Shown here piece by piece: positions 1 to 6,890 of a stretch of DNA of 7,583 nt. The stretch is from NCBI GenBank assembly GCA_965372135.1, contig CBDVBD010000155.1, positions 1 to 7,583 on the forward strand, read 5' to 3'. Under the pieces are notes generated by a model. It made no database searches and was not told where the DNA came from. It saw only the letters and a program-made list of their open reading frames with translations. Position numbers and translations under genes: made by a program. Within the stretch, counting starts at the first letter, position 1; every line of letters begins with the position of its first letter. This stretch comes from CBDVBD01 sp965372135. GTDB lineage: Bacteria > Electryoneota > RPQS01 > CBDVBD01.

Positions 1-496
1 CTTCAGAGACAAGAATTCTATGACGCTCCAGGTCACCTCTTACAAATTCTAATTCAGCCAAAGCAGTTACATATGCGGCCTCCACCTCACCTACAGTGGG
101 GGACTCAATTACGCAGAGTGGATCCCCCTCAGAGACGCGGTCGCCAACATCAACAAAAATTTCCTTGATGCGTCCTTCTACAAGACTGCCGACAAATCCT
201 TCACCTTGTGGGTGTGGCATGACCGTCCCAGGCAACTCCAAAGTTGACGAGAGCATACGTGGCTTCAACGTTTCCACCACGATACCAGCCTCTTTAAGGG
301 CTTGGGGCAAAATGTGGATTCCCTCTTCGCCTTCATGTTCGTCAGCTTCTTCTTCGTGCCCGTGTTTATCAATTGTCTGGCTGGTCTTAGCCTCAGGCGA
401 GCCATTCGTTTCTTCACTGCTTACCATGACGGTCAGAAACAGACCGGCTGCGGTGATCAAAACAAGAAACAATATAAATCTGATGTGAAGTTTCAT
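1..496 (-). CDS. CzcB/CusB-like RND efflux periplasmic adaptor (N-terminal part, cut by window edge)
   Basis: This is the membrane-fusion subunit that would link an inner-membrane RND pump to the TolC-like channel encoded just upstream. The first 165 residues are visible. Residues 5-25 form a hydrophobic signal/anchor with no lipobox cysteine. Residues 43-61 form a His/acidic stretch (HGHEEEADEHEGEEGIH; H45, H47, H54, H61), as often found in metal-cation adaptors. Around residues 100-140 there is a lipoyl/barrel-sandwich half-motif (GRIKEIFVDVGDRVSEGD, then IESPTVGEVEAAY), followed by the start of the alpha-hairpin (LAELEFVRGDLERHR). The ATG at 496-494 lies one base after the channel gene's TGA (TGAAATG), so the two are probably translationally coupled. 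The metal-efflux assignment rests on the His-rich stretch and family resemblance. The actual substrate cannot be read from this fragment. Confidence 0.88.
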   Translation of the reverse strand, partial: MKLHIRFILFLVLITAAGLFLTVMVSSEETNGSPEAKTSQTIDKHGHEEEADEHEGEEGIHILPQALKEAGIVVETLKPRMLSSTLELPGTVMPHPQGEGFVGSLVEGRIKEIFVDVGDRVSEGDPLCVIESPTVGEVEAAYVTALAELEFVRGDLERHRILVSE

Positions 497-497
497 T

Positions 498-1772
498 TCA
501 GTGTCCTCTATTTAGCAAATTCTGAAGTTCATCGTGACCAATGACTGAACGACCGGTTATACGGTCAATTTCTGACGTTACATCAGCGAGAGCAACTCTA
601 ATTTCCACATGCTCAAGCTGAATGTCGAGCAATGTGCGTTGTGAGTCGATCACTTCCAGGTAGGATGCTTCACCCATTGTGTAACCTTTCATCGCTAACT
701 CATAGGCTTCTTCAGCGAGAGGGTGTATCTGCTCATCATAAAGTTCTAACCTGTCCATTAACGCTTGTTGAGATTGAATTAATTCGACTGCTGTAGTTTG
801 TTGTTGGAGGCGAAGGTTTTCTAAATTACCTCGGGCTGCTCGCTGATTAGCTTTGGAAACTTGTATTTCACCACGTCCACTCAACCAAAACCAGATTGGG
901 AGTGAAAGCCCAAATTCAACTCCCCAAAAGTCTGTGTCGGTTTCAGAAGGAACATTTTGCTGGAAATAGGAAAGTTCCAAGTCTGGCAACCAGCTAAAAG
1001 CTACAGCTTTCGTCTCAACATTAGCGAGGGTCGATTGCAAAAGAGCTGATTTCAATTCATAAGATTCATCCAGGTTGAACACACCTTCCAAAGGAACCAC
1101 ATTTGATGGATTGAATGCTAATGGTGGATGTAAAACAATTCCCGTCGTATCGATCCCGGTCAAGCTCTGAAACTTCCCCCATATGGCAAATCGCTCCTTC
1201 TTCACTGCATCTCGGTTCGTTATCGCTTGCATAGCTTCAACCCGAGCACGCTTTTCTTCAAGTGGAGCAGATTCACCAAGTTCTACTAATCGCTTGAGTT
1301 GTCGGGCATAGTTGTCCGCTGCATCTGAATTTTCTTCGAGTATTCGTAATTGCTGATCGACGGACCATGCTTGGACATAGGCTTTTCGAACTTCCAGTTC
1401 CAAGTCCAGCATCTGAATGAGTGCCTCAATTCGAGCTCCGTCAACAGCAATATCAGCAGCTCTTGCACGCCAAACATACAATAGTGGAAACGCAAACTCC
1501 TGTGATAGACTCAATCTTCGTTCTTCGTAGGCATTAATTGCTTCACCGCTTGGTACACCCTCATATTCCAAAGCCAGTGAAGCTGGATCAGGGGATAGCT
1601 CTATTAGCCTCTGTCCCAAAGCTTGATTATAGCCGGCACGTGCAATTGTTACAGATGGATGGACAGCGAAAGCGCTTTTCACCGCTTGCATGACTGTTAT
1701 AGTCTCTGCATAGCCAGACTGGTAGAGGACGCATGAAAACACCACTACAATACTTGCGATTAATCTCGACAT
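498..1772 (-). CDS. TolC/CzcC-like outer-membrane efflux channel (OEP family)
   Basis: This 424-residue outer-membrane factor forms the exit duct of a tripartite RND efflux pump. Residues 1-22 are a signal peptide with a good signal peptidase I site (GYA|ETI). The mature protein shows the two OEP repeats: one at about 30-210, with long helices such as LDLELEVRKAYVQAWSVDQ, and one at about 230-415. The second repeat contains the family-typical LSLPIWFWLSGRGEIQVSKA beta-strand/turn and the late motif GEASYLEVIDSQRTLLDIQ. Length is normal for CzcC/CusC proteins. The start is supported by GAGAGG seven bases before the ATG. The next gene (adaptor) starts one base after the stop. Cys14 is not in a convincing lipobox (VFSC), so a non-lipidated channel is preferred. 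The CzcC rather than multidrug assignment comes from the His-rich adaptor and is an inference. Confidence 0.92.
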   Translation of the reverse strand: MSRLIASIVVVFSCVLYQSGYAETITVMQAVKSAFAVHPSVTIARAGYNQALGQRLIELSPDPASLALEYEGVPSGEAINAYEERRLSLSQEFAFPLLYVWRARAADIAVDGARIEALIQMLDLELEVRKAYVQAWSVDQQLRILEENSDAADNYARQLKRLVELGESAPLEEKRARVEAMQAITNRDAVKKERFAIWGKFQSLTGIDTTGIVLHPPLAFNPSNVVPLEGVFNLDESYELKSALLQSTLANVETKAVAFSWLPDLELSYFQQNVPSETDTDFWGVEFGLSLPIWFWLSGRGEIQVSKANQRAARGNLENLRLQQQTTAVELIQSQQALMDRLELYDEQIHPLAEEAYELAMKGYTMGEASYLEVIDSQRTLLDIQLEHVEIRVALADVTSEIDRITGRSVIGHDELQNLLNRGH

Positions 1773-1779
1773 GAGTTAA

Positions 1780-1785
1780 CCTCTC
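1780..1785 (-). promoter_or_regulatory. Ribosome binding site of the TolC-like gene
   Basis: On the minus strand GAGAGG sits seven bases upstream of the ATG at 1772. It supports the annotated start. It lies between two direct AGTTAAC copies (1774-1780 and 1788-1794). Confidence 0.6.
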
Positions 1786-1798
1786 GTAGTTAACAGCT

Positions 1799-1825
1799 TC
1801 GTTGTGGATTCAAAATACACAACGA
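1799..1825. promoter_or_regulatory. 8-bp inverted repeat upstream of the TolC-like gene (operator or RNA hairpin)
   Basis: TCGTTGTG (1799-1806) and CACAACGA (1818-1825) are perfect inverted repeats separated by 11 bases. Their half-site centres are 19 bp apart, about two helical turns, as expected for a dimeric repressor or activator site. It lies 27-53 bp upstream of the channel gene start, in the 139-bp gap after the small Cys protein gene. In RNA it would form a stem-loop. No U-run follows, so it is not an intrinsic terminator. I found no convincing promoter hexamers around it. The regulatory role is an inference. Confidence 0.4.
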
Positions 1826-1911
1826 TCTTAAACTGTTTTGATAATGCTATTTAGTTGAAATTGGCGATTTCGTCTGATTTTGTCAGATGAATCACGGGAA
1901 AGGAGGTAGGG

Positions 1912-2241
1912 TCAAGCCTCGGGAGGACGGTAGATGGATTTTAGGACTATACTTTCAGGCATCAGGTATATTGCTATCCGTATGGAGGAGGATGCAATAA
2001 GATTCTCCGTTTGAAACTGCGAGAAACCAAGAAACTCTTCCAGCACATGGATGAGGCACGGACAGGACTCGTCGCAACTATCGGCATGATCGGACGTCGA
2101 AGACTCTGTTGAAATTGGAGTGGATTTGTCCCGCTCCACCGTCTTAATCACCTGTGGTTGAATGTCGTGGATTATAATGAATACCAATACACTTATAAGC
2201 AGAATCCCGACAAGTTTGCGTATGTTTATCGACTGTCGCAT
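1912..2241 (-). CDS. Small membrane-anchored or periplasmic Cys/His protein heading the efflux operon
   Basis: This protein has 109 residues and no confident family. Residues 9-25 (KLVGILLISVLVFIIIH) form a signal anchor or signal peptide. After a polar linker comes a cluster of potential metal ligands, HADSCDESCPCLIH (H52, C56, C60, C62, H65). An amphipathic C-terminal half follows, ending in SIYRPPEA. The layout (N-terminal hydrophobic segment, short Cys/His cluster, C-terminal aromatic-Pro-Pro tail) recalls small proteins often encoded beside CzcCBA operons in Bacteroidota, such as DUF6660-type proteins. That resemblance is from memory, not a search. It is co-directional with the channel gene and 139 bp upstream of it. 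A metal-sensing or metal-handling role for the efflux system is inferred. No Shine-Dalgarno is visible and no alternative internal Met exists. Confidence 0.65.
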   Translation of the reverse strand: MRQSINIRKLVGILLISVLVFIIIHDIQPQVIKTVERDKSTPISTESSTSDHADSCDESCPCLIHVLEEFLGFSQFQTENLIASSSIRIAIYLMPESIVLKSIYRPPEA

Positions 2242-2247
2242 TGTAAA

Positions 2248-2253
2248 GTTATA
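2248..2253 (-). promoter_or_regulatory. Possible -10 box placing transcription start at the ATG (leaderless candidate)
   Basis: On the minus strand TATAAC is followed by six bases (TTTACA) and then the ATG of the small Cys protein at 2241. Transcription from this -10 would begin at or within a base or two of the ATG, giving a leaderless mRNA. That would fit the absence of any Shine-Dalgarno. No good -35 is present 16-18 bp upstream, so an activator would be needed or the match is chance. Confidence 0.22.
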
Positions 2254-2378
2254 CTGTGGTTACTATAATTTGTTCCTGCCAATTAGGAAGTTATCATGGA
2301 GTTCCCACAATTTGATTACTTGGAATCTTTCACTTTTCTTTCGTTCACACACCTATATAACTGTAATGTTTGATCTTA

Positions 2379-2591
2379 TTAGAAAGCGAACATAAACTCT
2401 CTATTCGGAAAACGAGTTACTAAAAGCTCGGCTGCAATCATTCTGTCAGCTTTTTCCCTGTAAGTGCCATCAAGCAAATCTTTATGTCAATCATTAGCAA
2501 TTTCCTTCTGGATTTAACGTTTATCTTCAAGTGTGACATCATAGCGCTGATTTGGCAGCCATATTTCAAGAGCATCTTGGAGGCGTTTCAT
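2379..2591 (-). pseudogene. Probable gene relic with two internal stops (unrecognised)
   Basis: One minus-strand frame reads as plausible protein across about 70 codons but is interrupted. It opens at ATG 2591 with MKRLQDALEIWLPNQRYDVT, hits TAA at 2516-2514, continues as IQKEIAND, hits TGA at 2489-2487, then reads HKDLLDGTYREKADRMIAAE and further until TAA at 2381-2379. Both internal stops are one C-to-T change from a sense codon (CAA and CGA). No strong ribosome site precedes the ATG. I do not recognise the family. It may be the remnant of a small accessory gene, or a chance reading. The rest of 2242-2646 holds no gene or clear terminator that I can see. Confidence 0.3.
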
Positions 2592-2646
2592 TTTTCACAA
2601 AAAGAACCGATGATTGGACACTAATTTACCAAACGTCAGTTAATCA

Positions 2647-5600
2647 CTAATTCGACGCCGTGACCACATAGAACAGCGCAGCCTCCACCCCATTCACTAC
2701 GCCCATATCCACGTAATTGGTAGCGGACGTGGTAGTAATCAGTGTCATGTCGCCTGGGTCCGCAAACGGATCGGTACCGCGATAAACATTATATTCCTCC
2801 GCACCGGATGTCTGCCCCCAGGTCAGGATAATATTCGATCCCGCTACTGCCACCACCAGGTCGTCCACCGCCTCCGGTACAGTACTGAAATTAATACTCA
2901 CCGGACTGGTAGGAGCACTCTCGCCCGCGTCGTACACCGCCGTGACCACGTAATCATAGATTCCCGGCGGCATTCCTGCCAAATTATCCTGGTAGCTGTT
3001 ACTCTGAACCTCGGTAGCAATCTGCACGCTATTCCGGTACACATTGTACCCTAAAAGCCCACGACCGCTTGCACCCGGTGAATTCCAACTGAGATGCGCA
3101 TAGGTTCCTATTAACTGCCCCTGCAGGTTTTCCGGAGGATCCAAATTATCCGCCAACAGGATTTCGATATCATCGATATACCATCCTTCCAAGGTATCAG
3201 CGACATCCGAACCAAACCGGAAACGTATCTGCACATCCCCGCTGTACGACGACAGGTTGACTGCTACCTGCTCCCAGTCGATATCCCCTGAGAAACACGG
3301 AATCCCACTGGTAAACGGTCCGCTATAAGGAGTACTGCCACCTGCGATATGCCGAATATGATGCGTGTAGCCACCTTCAGGCGTCAACTGCTGCCAGGGA
3401 CCCGAGTTTGCCGAAATCTCCACTATCCCACCATCGTAAGCGGAATCCGCATAATATCCTGATTTCTCCGCTGACATCCAATGCCAGAATGTCAACTCCG
3501 TATTAGACGGTAATGTGATCGTGGGCGTTAGCAGCACCGCATCCAATAAATTGTCATAATAGCCTGTGCCCGTATCCCCGCATTTCCAAGCATGCGTGGG
3601 CGAATAGTTATCCTCGGTGGAAATATGCCACTGATCACCCCAACCCGGCTGTCCGGCATGCGACCACTGGGCGGCACCGCTCTCCACATCTTCGTAGAAC
3701 CCACCCACCGTCACCTCGTACAGTAGCGTGCTATTATAATCCCGAATCCCGCCCAGCCCAAGGTAGAACACCGCCCGGCTGAAATTGGGTGCTGCACCGG
3801 ATACTTGAACACCGTATTCCGGTGCCAGCAGCCCGTTTTGTTGAGCCGGAAGCGACGCCAATGTCGCCATGCTGGACGTAATACTAACGTGCGTATAGTC
3901 AGTAGACAAATTCCCGATAAGGCTGCTTACATCCGCCGATCCGGTGTTCGACAGTGTCACATCCACCGTCACCGTTTCGTTAGGATCCAACCTGCCGTTT
4001 CCGTTCCCGGTGGCATCATCTATATCGAAGGTCATGATACTCACAGTAGGCGCATGCGCAACGATATTGAAATCATCCTCCCACTGTTGCAGTGTAACTG
4101 AGGTCGATGTCACATCCAAAATCACAATATAATTATCCGGTACATCCGAAGCAACAGTCAATGCAAAACCATCGATCACCGATGCCTGGGCGTGAGAAGC
4201 GATATTGCCGTAATATTCAGTACCATCGGTAATGGTCACGTAAGGATCATCGCTGGTAAGCGTTACCGTTACCCCCTCTACGTTATCGTTCCCCACATTC
4301 TCCATCGTAATCGTCAAACCCACCTCTTCACCAAAATCCAACAAACCGTTATTATTGCCGTTGCCTCCGGCATCATTCACGGTATGCGACCGGTACAACA
4401 CATACGGTCCCGTGGGCGGAATCACCTGCACCGAATCGGAATATTCCAAATAATCATGCGCCGTAATCACCAACCCCATCATCCCCGGCTCGCCGGGTGG
4501 TTCGTCCAAGACAACATCTACATTTCCGGTGGCGTCCGTGGTTCCCCGTCCCACCAAAACACCGTTGAATGATAACGCCACCAGAGCACCTTCCACCGTC
4601 GAAACCGACACCTGAATTGTATCCTGTCCGATCACATAGGCAGATTGATACGTGGGAACCATCGCAGTGGGAACCGCCGTCCAGAAATCCAATTCCGGAT
4701 CACCGAACACTGTCAATTCGTAGTACACCCACCGGTTGGCGCCATAAGTGATATTCCAGATATTATCTTCCCTGGAATCATCGTTCGCCGGTGCGACTCG
4801 AGTAATATCTTCCCCGAAAATGGCATCCACAAACTGCCGGTCGAAATAATTGGATGAGCCGTTGGTGCTGTTATGCATACCCCACCCATAACGGCTATTT
4901 CCCACAAAAGTCACCATGCAATTCTCGATGGTGGTAAACGCTTCCCCAATACAATCTTCCGTGTAAGTACCCGAGGTGGTGCGGTTATCGAACGACCCGT
5001 CATAGCACCCTTGGGAATACCCGTTGTAAAATCCCCGGTTGATACCGTTATTGGTGAAGTTGGCATCTGTCACGGAGGAATTGTACATCCGCATACAATA
5101 CGTGACATTGGAATGCCCCAAATGATTGATGAAGTTAATCCCTGAATTCATTATAGGCATCAAATCGCTGGTCGCTGACCACGCCGAGGGACAGATATCC
5201 AAATCATACAGCGTCTGATACTGAAAATACGCCGGGATTCCCACGGTAGTATATCCGTGATTTGACGACCCCAGCCTTATCTCTTCCAGGTATGTCTTTC
5301 CGAACGTCCATTCGCAGTACACATCACTCCACAACTCTTCCCCAACAAACACGAAGTCATCGCAATCAGCCAATACCGGACTCTGCTGGTACATAATCTG
5401 CTTGTAAATGAAATTATCAGCCTCGGTGGGCGAATCCACTGCCGCTCGTCCCACCGCCACTTCGATCAGCAAATCATCCTCCCCCGGTTCCCCCCACCAA
5501 GAATCCCCATCATTATTCCAGTTCCCGTCCAATGCCCCATAGTACAAATCAGCCGCGATATCATCATCCGGAGTGCTATAAGGGTTGGCATAAAAACCAC

Positions 5601-6498
5601 GATGAGGAATAATTTCGTCATCTCCCGCTAACAGCACGTATTCGATCCCTTCCGTGGTATAAGCATCGATAATGTAGTTACGGATCTTATCCTGCGTGTC
5701 AAATCCCGGTTGGGTGGCAACGATATTCCCCACTGTCTCCATCAGGGTTTTCACACCTCTCCGATCCTTGAAATCCGCCAGATCCTGGAAATTCGCCATC
5801 AGCGCGCTGTTGGTGATAATCAGATAATCGGTGGCGATCTCCCGCCCGGTATCCAATGCCGGATACGCCGAAATCCGTTCCGAATTCTGCACTTTTCCCG
5901 CCAATCGCGTCATGGTATTCCGGTCGTTACGAAGCATGGTGGTAAACGCAGTACCGGCACGGGAACTGCCCTGGGTATGTAACACCACTTCCATATCCGT
6001 ATAATACGTCACCCGTCCCGACTCCGGTCGATACACCACCGGCACCACCGCGGCATATCCAATCGAATATCCGCGATAAAAATGGGTGGAGAAATTCGTC
6101 ACCGCATGAGCAGGATACGGTGCATCGGACTGATAAGCCTGCGGATCCGGTCCCACCGGGTCATACGGTCCCATTTGACTCAACGGATATTCCCGTTCCG
6201 TGGGAATCACAAAATAACTGCCCGGAAGCTGAAATTCGGTTCCCGGGATCACTTCAACGTCAACAATTTCCTCACCCGGCGGCAGCAGTAATGACACCCC
6301 AAACACTGGCAGCAGCGGCTCACCGGGAACCCCCAACAACCGGGTATTCTCCATCACTAATTGCACACCGTCATCGGTATCGACCAATTCCAGCGCCGAA
6401 AACGTATAATGATGGGTAACCGTCGATGCCGTCGAAATACCCACCAGCCATAACATCATCCCCAGTACCGTAACCACGACAAAGTTAGCGGATCTCAT
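2647..6498 (-). CDS. Secreted multidomain gingipain-type cysteine peptidase (peptidase family C25)
   Basis: This 1283-residue exported protease starts at the ATG at 6498, preceded by a strong CAGGAGGG. Residues 1-25 are a signal peptide (VVVTVLGMMLWLVGISTAS). Residues about 26-215 look like a C25 propeptide. The catalytic part spans about 222-600: DYLIITNSALM, then EYVLLAGDDEIIP, then DLYYGALDG (D317), then VGR at 349-351. The likely catalytic His462 is in INHLGHSN and the likely nucleophile Cys498 in YSQGCYDGSFD. Their 36-residue spacing is close to that in gingipain R (33). Then come an Ig-like domain (about 603-695), two CARDB-like repeats each opening with a GNGN-type Asn/Asp/Gly loop (about 705-815 and 825-930), a MAM/immune-inhibitor-A-like domain (about 935-1116, ending GWYIDDIEI), and two FN3 domains (about 1120-1207 and 1208-1283). 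It ends cleanly after the last FN3 strand with no type IX sorting domain. The stop is a tandem TAG TGA. It is probably a cell-surface or extracellular protease; substrate specificity is not deducible. Confidence 0.92.
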   Translation of the reverse strand: MRSANFVVVTVLGMMLWLVGISTASTVTHHYTFSALELVDTDDGVQLVMENTRLLGVPGEPLLPVFGVSLLLPPGEEIVDVEVIPGTEFQLPGSYFVIPTEREYPLSQMGPYDPVGPDPQAYQSDAPYPAHAVTNFSTHFYRGYSIGYAAVVPVVYRPESGRVTYYTDMEVVLHTQGSSRAGTAFTTMLRNDRNTMTRLAGKVQNSERISAYPALDTGREIATDYLIITNSALMANFQDLADFKDRRGVKTLMETVGNIVATQPGFDTQDKIRNYIIDAYTTEGIEYVLLAGDDEIIPHRGFYANPYSTPDDDIAADLYYGALDGNWNNDGDSWWGEPGEDDLLIEVAVGRAAVDSPTEADNFIYKQIMYQQSPVLADCDDFVFVGEELWSDVYCEWTFGKTYLEEIRLGSSNHGYTTVGIPAYFQYQTLYDLDICPSAWSATSDLMPIMNSGINFINHLGHSNVTYCMRMYNSSVTDANFTNNGINRGFYNGYSQGCYDGSFDNRTTSGTYTEDCIGEAFTTIENCMVTFVGNSRYGWGMHNSTNGSSNYFDRQFVDAIFGEDITRVAPANDDSREDNIWNITYGANRWVYYELTVFGDPELDFWTAVPTAMVPTYQSAYVIGQDTIQVSVSTVEGALVALSFNGVLVGRGTTDATGNVDVVLDEPPGEPGMMGLVITAHDYLEYSDSVQVIPPTGPYVLYRSHTVNDAGGNGNNNGLLDFGEEVGLTITMENVGNDNVEGVTVTLTSDDPYVTITDGTEYYGNIASHAQASVIDGFALTVASDVPDNYIVILDVTSTSVTLQQWEDDFNIVAHAPTVSIMTFDIDDATGNGNGRLDPNETVTVDVTLSNTGSADVSSLIGNLSTDYTHVSITSSMATLASLPAQQNGLLAPEYGVQVSGAAPNFSRAVFYLGLGGIRDYNSTLLYEVTVGGFYEDVESGAAQWSHAGQPGWGDQWHISTEDNYSPTHAWKCGDTGTGYYDNLLDAVLLTPTITLPSNTELTFWHWMSAEKSGYYADSAYDGGIVEISANSGPWQQLTPEGGYTHHIRHIAGGSTPYSGPFTSGIPCFSGDIDWEQVAVNLSSYSGDVQIRFRFGSDVADTLEGWYIDDIEILLADNLDPPENLQGQLIGTYAHLSWNSPGASGRGLLGYNVYRNSVQIATEVQSNSYQDNLAGMPPGIYDYVVTAVYDAGESAPTSPVSINFSTVPEAVDDLVVAVAGSNIILTWGQTSGAEEYNVYRGTDPFADPGDMTLITTTSATNYVDMGVVNGVEAALFYVVTASN

Positions 6499-6502
6499 TG
6501 TA

Positions 6503-6510
6503 CCCTCCTG
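6503..6510 (-). promoter_or_regulatory. Strong ribosome binding site deciding the C25 peptidase start
   Basis: CAGGAGGG ends four bases before the ATG at 6498. An in-frame upstream ATG at 6546 has no comparable site and would put a charged 16-residue tail before the signal peptide, so the 6498 start is chosen. Confidence 0.85.
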
Positions 6511-6572
6511 CCTTGTTAAACCTCTAAGTTGTACTCTGTTGGACAAACCATCTCATCCGTTCTTGAATTTCC

Positions 6573-6622
6573 GTAGGTCAGTCCGGCAGCTGCCGGATGC
6601 GACCCTTACAGCCTTCCCAAAT
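6573..6622 (+). repeat. REP-like palindromic unit, copy 1
   Basis: The unit begins with GTAG (6573-6576), followed by GTC, then a perfect 16-bp palindrome TCCGGCAGCTGCCGGA (6582-6597), then GAC closing an outer 3-bp stem across a small internal loop. A tail ACAGCCTTCCCAAAT (6608-6622) follows and is shared with copy 2. A 5' GTAG followed by an imperfect hairpin is the hallmark of REP sequences mobilised by REP-associated tyrosine transposases. The unit lies in the presumed 5' leader of the peptidase gene. Confidence 0.55.
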
Positions 6623-6625
6623 CCT

Positions 6626-6665
6626 GTAGGTCAGGATCCCTGCGATCCTGACAGCTTTCCTAAAT
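6626..6665 (+). repeat. REP-like palindromic unit, copy 2
   Basis: This is a tandem, same-orientation partner of copy 1, 53 bp downstream. GTAG (6626-6629) is followed directly by a perfect 9-bp stem GTCAGGATC (6630-6638) / GATCCTGAC (6644-6652) with loop CCTGC, then the tail ACAGCTTTCCTAAAT (6651-6665). The GTAGGTCAG head and the tail are shared with copy 1, whereas the stem sequences differ but still pair. That is consistent with compensatory divergence of a selected or mobilised hairpin. Confidence 0.6.
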
Positions 6666-6669
6666 AGCA

Positions 6670-6698
6670 AATATAGTCATCATAACCCAAATAATCAA
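6670..6698 (-). promoter_or_regulatory. Candidate promoter of the C25 peptidase gene
   Basis: On the minus strand TTGATT (6698-6693), 17 bases, then TATATT (6675-6670) fits a housekeeping sigma-70 promoter. TATATTTG (6675-6668) also fits the Bacteroidetes TAnnTTTG box. Transcription would start near 6663, giving a leader of about 165 nt that contains both REP-like hairpins before the AUG at 6498. The same hexamers and spacing recur at 6940-6968 on the other strand. Confidence 0.5.
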
Positions 6699-6743
6699 GA
6701 CTTTTCTTCCCCGCCTCGTTATTTTTGGTACAAGGTCACATGC

Positions 6744-6846
6744 ACCCCTTTGCTACTTGTCCGCCTATGGCGGATCTGCAGGGGGAGACTAAGGGGGGTT
6801 ACATAACTACCCCCCCTGCTATCGCAGGGGGGGAGCAAGGGGGGGT
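6744..6846. repeat. G/C-run inverted element, MITE/REP-like (about 100 bp)
   Basis: The outer arms ACCCCTTTGCT (6744-6754) and AGCAAGGGGGGGT (6834-6846) are imperfect inverted repeats. Inside are a hairpin TCCGCC-TAT-GGCGGA (6760-6774) and a perfect 10-bp hairpin CCCCCCCTGC (6810-6819) / GCAGGGGGGG (6824-6833) with loop TATC. The plus strand has four G-runs (6781-6785, 6793-6798, 6827-6833, 6839-6845). The last two alone satisfy the G3N1G3N5G3N1G3 quadruplex pattern. It has no coding capacity and lies between the two divergent promoters. It looks like a non-autonomous repeat rather than a gene, although no target-site duplication was identified. Confidence 0.5.
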
Positions 6847-6890
6847 CTCTTAGGGTCGGATTTCGTTGATACCTGATTCTTGTGATAGCA

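Noticed and set aside
96..544. Plus-strand open frames over the adaptor gene
   Set aside because: The minus strand encodes a recognisable CzcB-like adaptor, coupled to the channel gene; the plus-strand translations show no family features.
1731..1772. Lipoprotein signal in the TolC-like protein (Cys14)
   Set aside because: The residues before Cys are VFS, with a bulky Phe at -2, which is a poor lipobox; GYA|E gives a standard signal peptidase I site.
1873..1887. TCTGA/TCAGA hairpin as a terminator after the small Cys protein gene
   Set aside because: The stem is only 5 bp and no U-run follows on the minus strand.
3805..6419. Numerous plus-strand open frames antisense to the peptidase gene
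   Set aside because: They are Arg/His/Ile-rich shadows without start signals; the minus-strand frame has clear domains and motifs throughout.
6499..6546. Upstream extension of the C25 peptidase to an ATG at 6546
   Set aside because: It adds 16 mostly polar/charged residues before a good signal peptide, and the strong CAGGAGGG site serves the ATG at 6498.
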